This document shows positions 62,638 through 64,000 of a DNA stretch of 64,000 nt, in pieces. The stretch's first letter is position 1. Every line of letters starts with the position of its first letter. Source of the DNA: Athripsodes cinereus (Eukaryota > Arthropoda > Insecta > Trichoptera > Leptoceridae). The stretch is from contig OX388314.1 of the NCBI GenBank assembly GCA_947579605.1, positions 25,306,000 through 25,369,999 of the forward strand. Reading direction: 5' to 3'. The translations under genes and the position numbers were made by a program. The notes under the pieces are model-generated. The model saw only the letters and a program-made list of their open reading frames with translations. It was not told the origin of the DNA and made no database searches.

Positions 62638-63450
62638 TTTGGATGATTTGTAAAGCGCCGTTTTGTGAAAAAAATCCACCTCAAGGGCGCTCTTTGCTAA
62701 CTAAGGTTGTGCTTTTATTCCGTGAGATTTCTTGAATAGATAAGTCTTCAGTTGGTTCTTGAAACGAGATATGTCCTGCGTTTCTCTGATCATTTTTGGA
62801 AGCCTGTTCCAGACTACAGGTGCAGATATTGCAAAAGCACGCTCCACGTACACTGGTTTCGAGGCCTGAGACTGGGGCCTGAGTCAACAACACACTATCG
62901 CGTCACGTTCCCGCTCCGCTAGCGTTCGGGTGCAGACGATGGTGCGCCAAAGTGTTAATTTTCGTAACTATTGTGTATCTTAGCAACGAAATTGACACTT
63001 GCTTGCAACATCGTCTGCACCCGAACGCTAACGGAGCGGGAACGTGAGACGAAAGTGTGTTGTTGATTCAGGCCTCTGGTCACCTCCAATTTAGTTGTAA
63101 TATCTTGACAAGACCTAAGTGTTGTCTGTCTATGACTTAACGCCTGTCTACCACAGAGTTCCATGATTATATTCTGGGGCCATAGCATGAAGTACCTTAA
63201 ATATTGTCAAACACACTTTGAATTCAACTCTCTCCGGACATGAGAGCCAGTGAAGAGATTGAAGGGTGGCAGATATGTGTGCAGAGCGATTCAGTTGATA
63301 AATGAAACGTGCAGCCGCATTAAAAACGGACTGAATCCTCTGGAGTTGATAATGCGGAAGATTTGCGAGGATGCCATTGCAGTAATCCAATCGTGATACG
63401 ACGAATGAGTCAATTATGGTTTTAGCTCCGTCGGTTGACATATTTTTCCT
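62638..63450 (-). pseudogene. LINE-J (L2/CR1-like) C-terminus, copy 1, interrupted
   Basis: Minus strand, upstream part: MSTDGAKTIIDSFVVSRLDY, CNGILANLPHYQLQRIQSVF, NAAARFIYQLNR, LHWLSCPERVEFKVCLTIFK, VLHAMAPEY. A frameshift at about 63165 leads to IMELCGRQALSHRQTTLRSC. After a 200-bp inserted TIR element the frame resumes with SQASKPVYVERAFAISAPVV, WNRLPKMIRETQDISRFKNQ, LKTYLFKKSHGIKAQP, stop. The SRLDYCNxLLxxLP, LHWLPxxxRIxFK and RAFxxxAPxxWNxLP blocks are diagnostic of CR1/L2 reverse transcriptases. The 3' UTR ends GCGCTTTACAAATCATCC plus an AATAAT tail. Confidence 0.9.
62876..63075. mobile_element. 200-bp TIR element nested in LINE-J, CTGG-flanked
   Basis: The left end is GGCCTGAGTCAACAACACAC. 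The right end complement is AGGCCTGAATCAACAACACA. The arms match for about 65 bp with few differences (inner text GTTCGGGTGCAGACGATG in both). CTGG occurs at 62872-62875 and 63076-63079, a candidate 4-bp target duplication. Removing the element and one CTGG rejoins LINE-J's coding sequence within one base of frame. No transposase. Confidence 0.87.
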
Positions 63451-63600
63451 TATGTTCTTGAGCTGCCTTAAAGTATAGAAACCACTACTAACAGTAGATG
63501 ATCATGTTAACTCGTTAACTCATATTTACAAATCCTTAGATCCATTCAAGATAAAAACTAGAATAATACAGTCGAAAACAATTTGCCTTTTCAATATTTG

Positions 63601-63791
63601 AGTTCGTCGGTAGCCTGGAGGTAGAGTCTCGGCCTTCTGAACAAGGGGTCCGGGGTTCGATCCCAGGTGCCGGCAAACTCCCCTTTCACGACACAAGCTT
63701 TTAGCTTACTGTGAAAGGTGTATAAGGTTGTATTTGGGTTTATAACAAAAACCCAGATATATCTTTTTTAAAAAAAAAAAAAAAAAAAAAA
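63601..63791 (+). mobile_element. SINE-1 copy 3 (tRNA-derived)
   Basis: AGTTCGTCGGTAGCCTGGAG, B-box GGTTCGATCCC at 63654-63664, body CCCTTTCACGACACAAGCTT, GGTGTATAAGGTTGTATTTG, AACCCAGATATATC. A long, pure A-run (about 63770-63791) suggests a fairly recent insertion. It has the same orientation as the two other copies. Confidence 0.92.
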
Positions 63792-63794
63792 TAC

Positions 63795-64000
63795 TTAGTA
63801 TCCCGTGGAGTATCCCACTCTTTTCTGTAAGCTTAGAAGCGTCCTTTAAAAGAGAGCTTTTTGAACTTCAGTTCAGCAATAAGCTATGCTATCTATCCTG
63901 AATTTCTAAACTTTTTTTCGGCACGGAAAGGATGACTCGCATGTTTATTACATGCAGCTAGTCTGCTGGCTTCCTCACTTGTGGGATGTAGAGTGATGGT
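63795..64000 (+). repeat. A-repeat, cut by the window edge
   Basis: TATCCCGTGGAGTATCCCAC, TCTTTTCTGTAAGCTTAGAA, GTTCAGCAATAAGCTATGCT, CGCATGTTTATTACATGCAG, CTTGTGGGATGTAGAGTGAT. It lies directly after the SINE-1 A-run. The 3' tail is outside the window. Confidence 0.82.

Overview
This window looks like non-coding, strongly AT-rich nuclear DNA from an arthropod, most likely an insect. I base that on the mix of short tRNA-derived SINEs, RTE-, CR1/L2- and jockey-like LINE tails and hAT transposons, plus many GGTACCTA-type words that are familiar from Hemiptera and Lepidoptera. The order is not resolved. I found no convincing host gene, exon, rRNA, functional tRNA, CRISPR array or bacterial-type operon. 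Every open frame I could recognise is a decayed transposon piece, and the longest open frames (about 140 codons) are repeats or unrecognised.

Four layers of mobile DNA explain much of the sequence. (1) A dispersed ~250-330 bp repeat, here called the A-repeat, occurs in about 25 pieces on both strands. It ends in GTGATGGTATAGTA-type sequence followed by TAG/TAGTA microsatellite, and several copies form inverted pairs. (2) LINE 3' ends are common. Two related RTE-like families (LINE-B and LINE-C) share the A-repeat's 3' terminus. Others are LINE-D (39.1, 50.6 and 19.5 kb), LINE-E (52.2 and 12.6 kb), a BovB/RTE-like tail LINE-F (61.0, 40.1 and 37.1 kb), LINE-G (21.0 and 25.1-26.0 kb), LINE-H (10.5, 37.7 and 47.9 kb), LINE-I (27.5-28.1 kb) and an L2/CR1-like family LINE-J (62.6-63.4, 45.7 and 28.9 kb). 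(3) Two tRNA-derived SINE families are present: SINE-1 (0.4, 45.9 and 63.6 kb) and SINE-2 (13.2, 57.6, 30.1 and 58.6 kb). (4) Cut-and-paste DNA transposons have ends I could read to the base. hAT-type elements with exact 8-bp target duplications lie at 5334-5559, 9694-10461, 11363-11846, 21584-23418 and 26071-27373. Similar 8-9 bp duplications flank 12837-13194 and 35541-35629. Two elements flanked by the 4-bp word CTGG lie at 52655-53257 and 62876-63075.

Layout. 0-9 kb: SINE-1, A-repeats, one hAT MITE and one long-TIR element. 9.7-11.9 kb: a hAT carrying a dimerisation-domain relic, a LINE-H tail, a 42/46-bp minisatellite and a second hAT MITE. 12.5-14.75 kb: a widespread insect repeat loaded with nested insertions. 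15-20 kb: mostly featureless AT-rich DNA. 20.8-28.1 kb: LINE-G copies, two hATs and LINE-I. 29-42 kb: scattered fragments with long blank stretches. 42-48 kb: a dense cluster of A-repeats, LINE-B/C, a perfect 56-bp palindrome and SINE-1. 48-64 kb: LINE-B/D/E/F, the CTGG-flanked elements, and LINE-J with a nested TIR element.

Nothing here forms a cooperating gene system. The interest lies in transposon biology: a non-autonomous repeat that appears to share its 3' end with LINEs, nested insertions that give a relative chronology, and several TIR elements I cannot assign to a superfamily. All calls come from reading the sequence by eye. Copy boundaries without a stated target duplication are approximate to about 10-20 bp.
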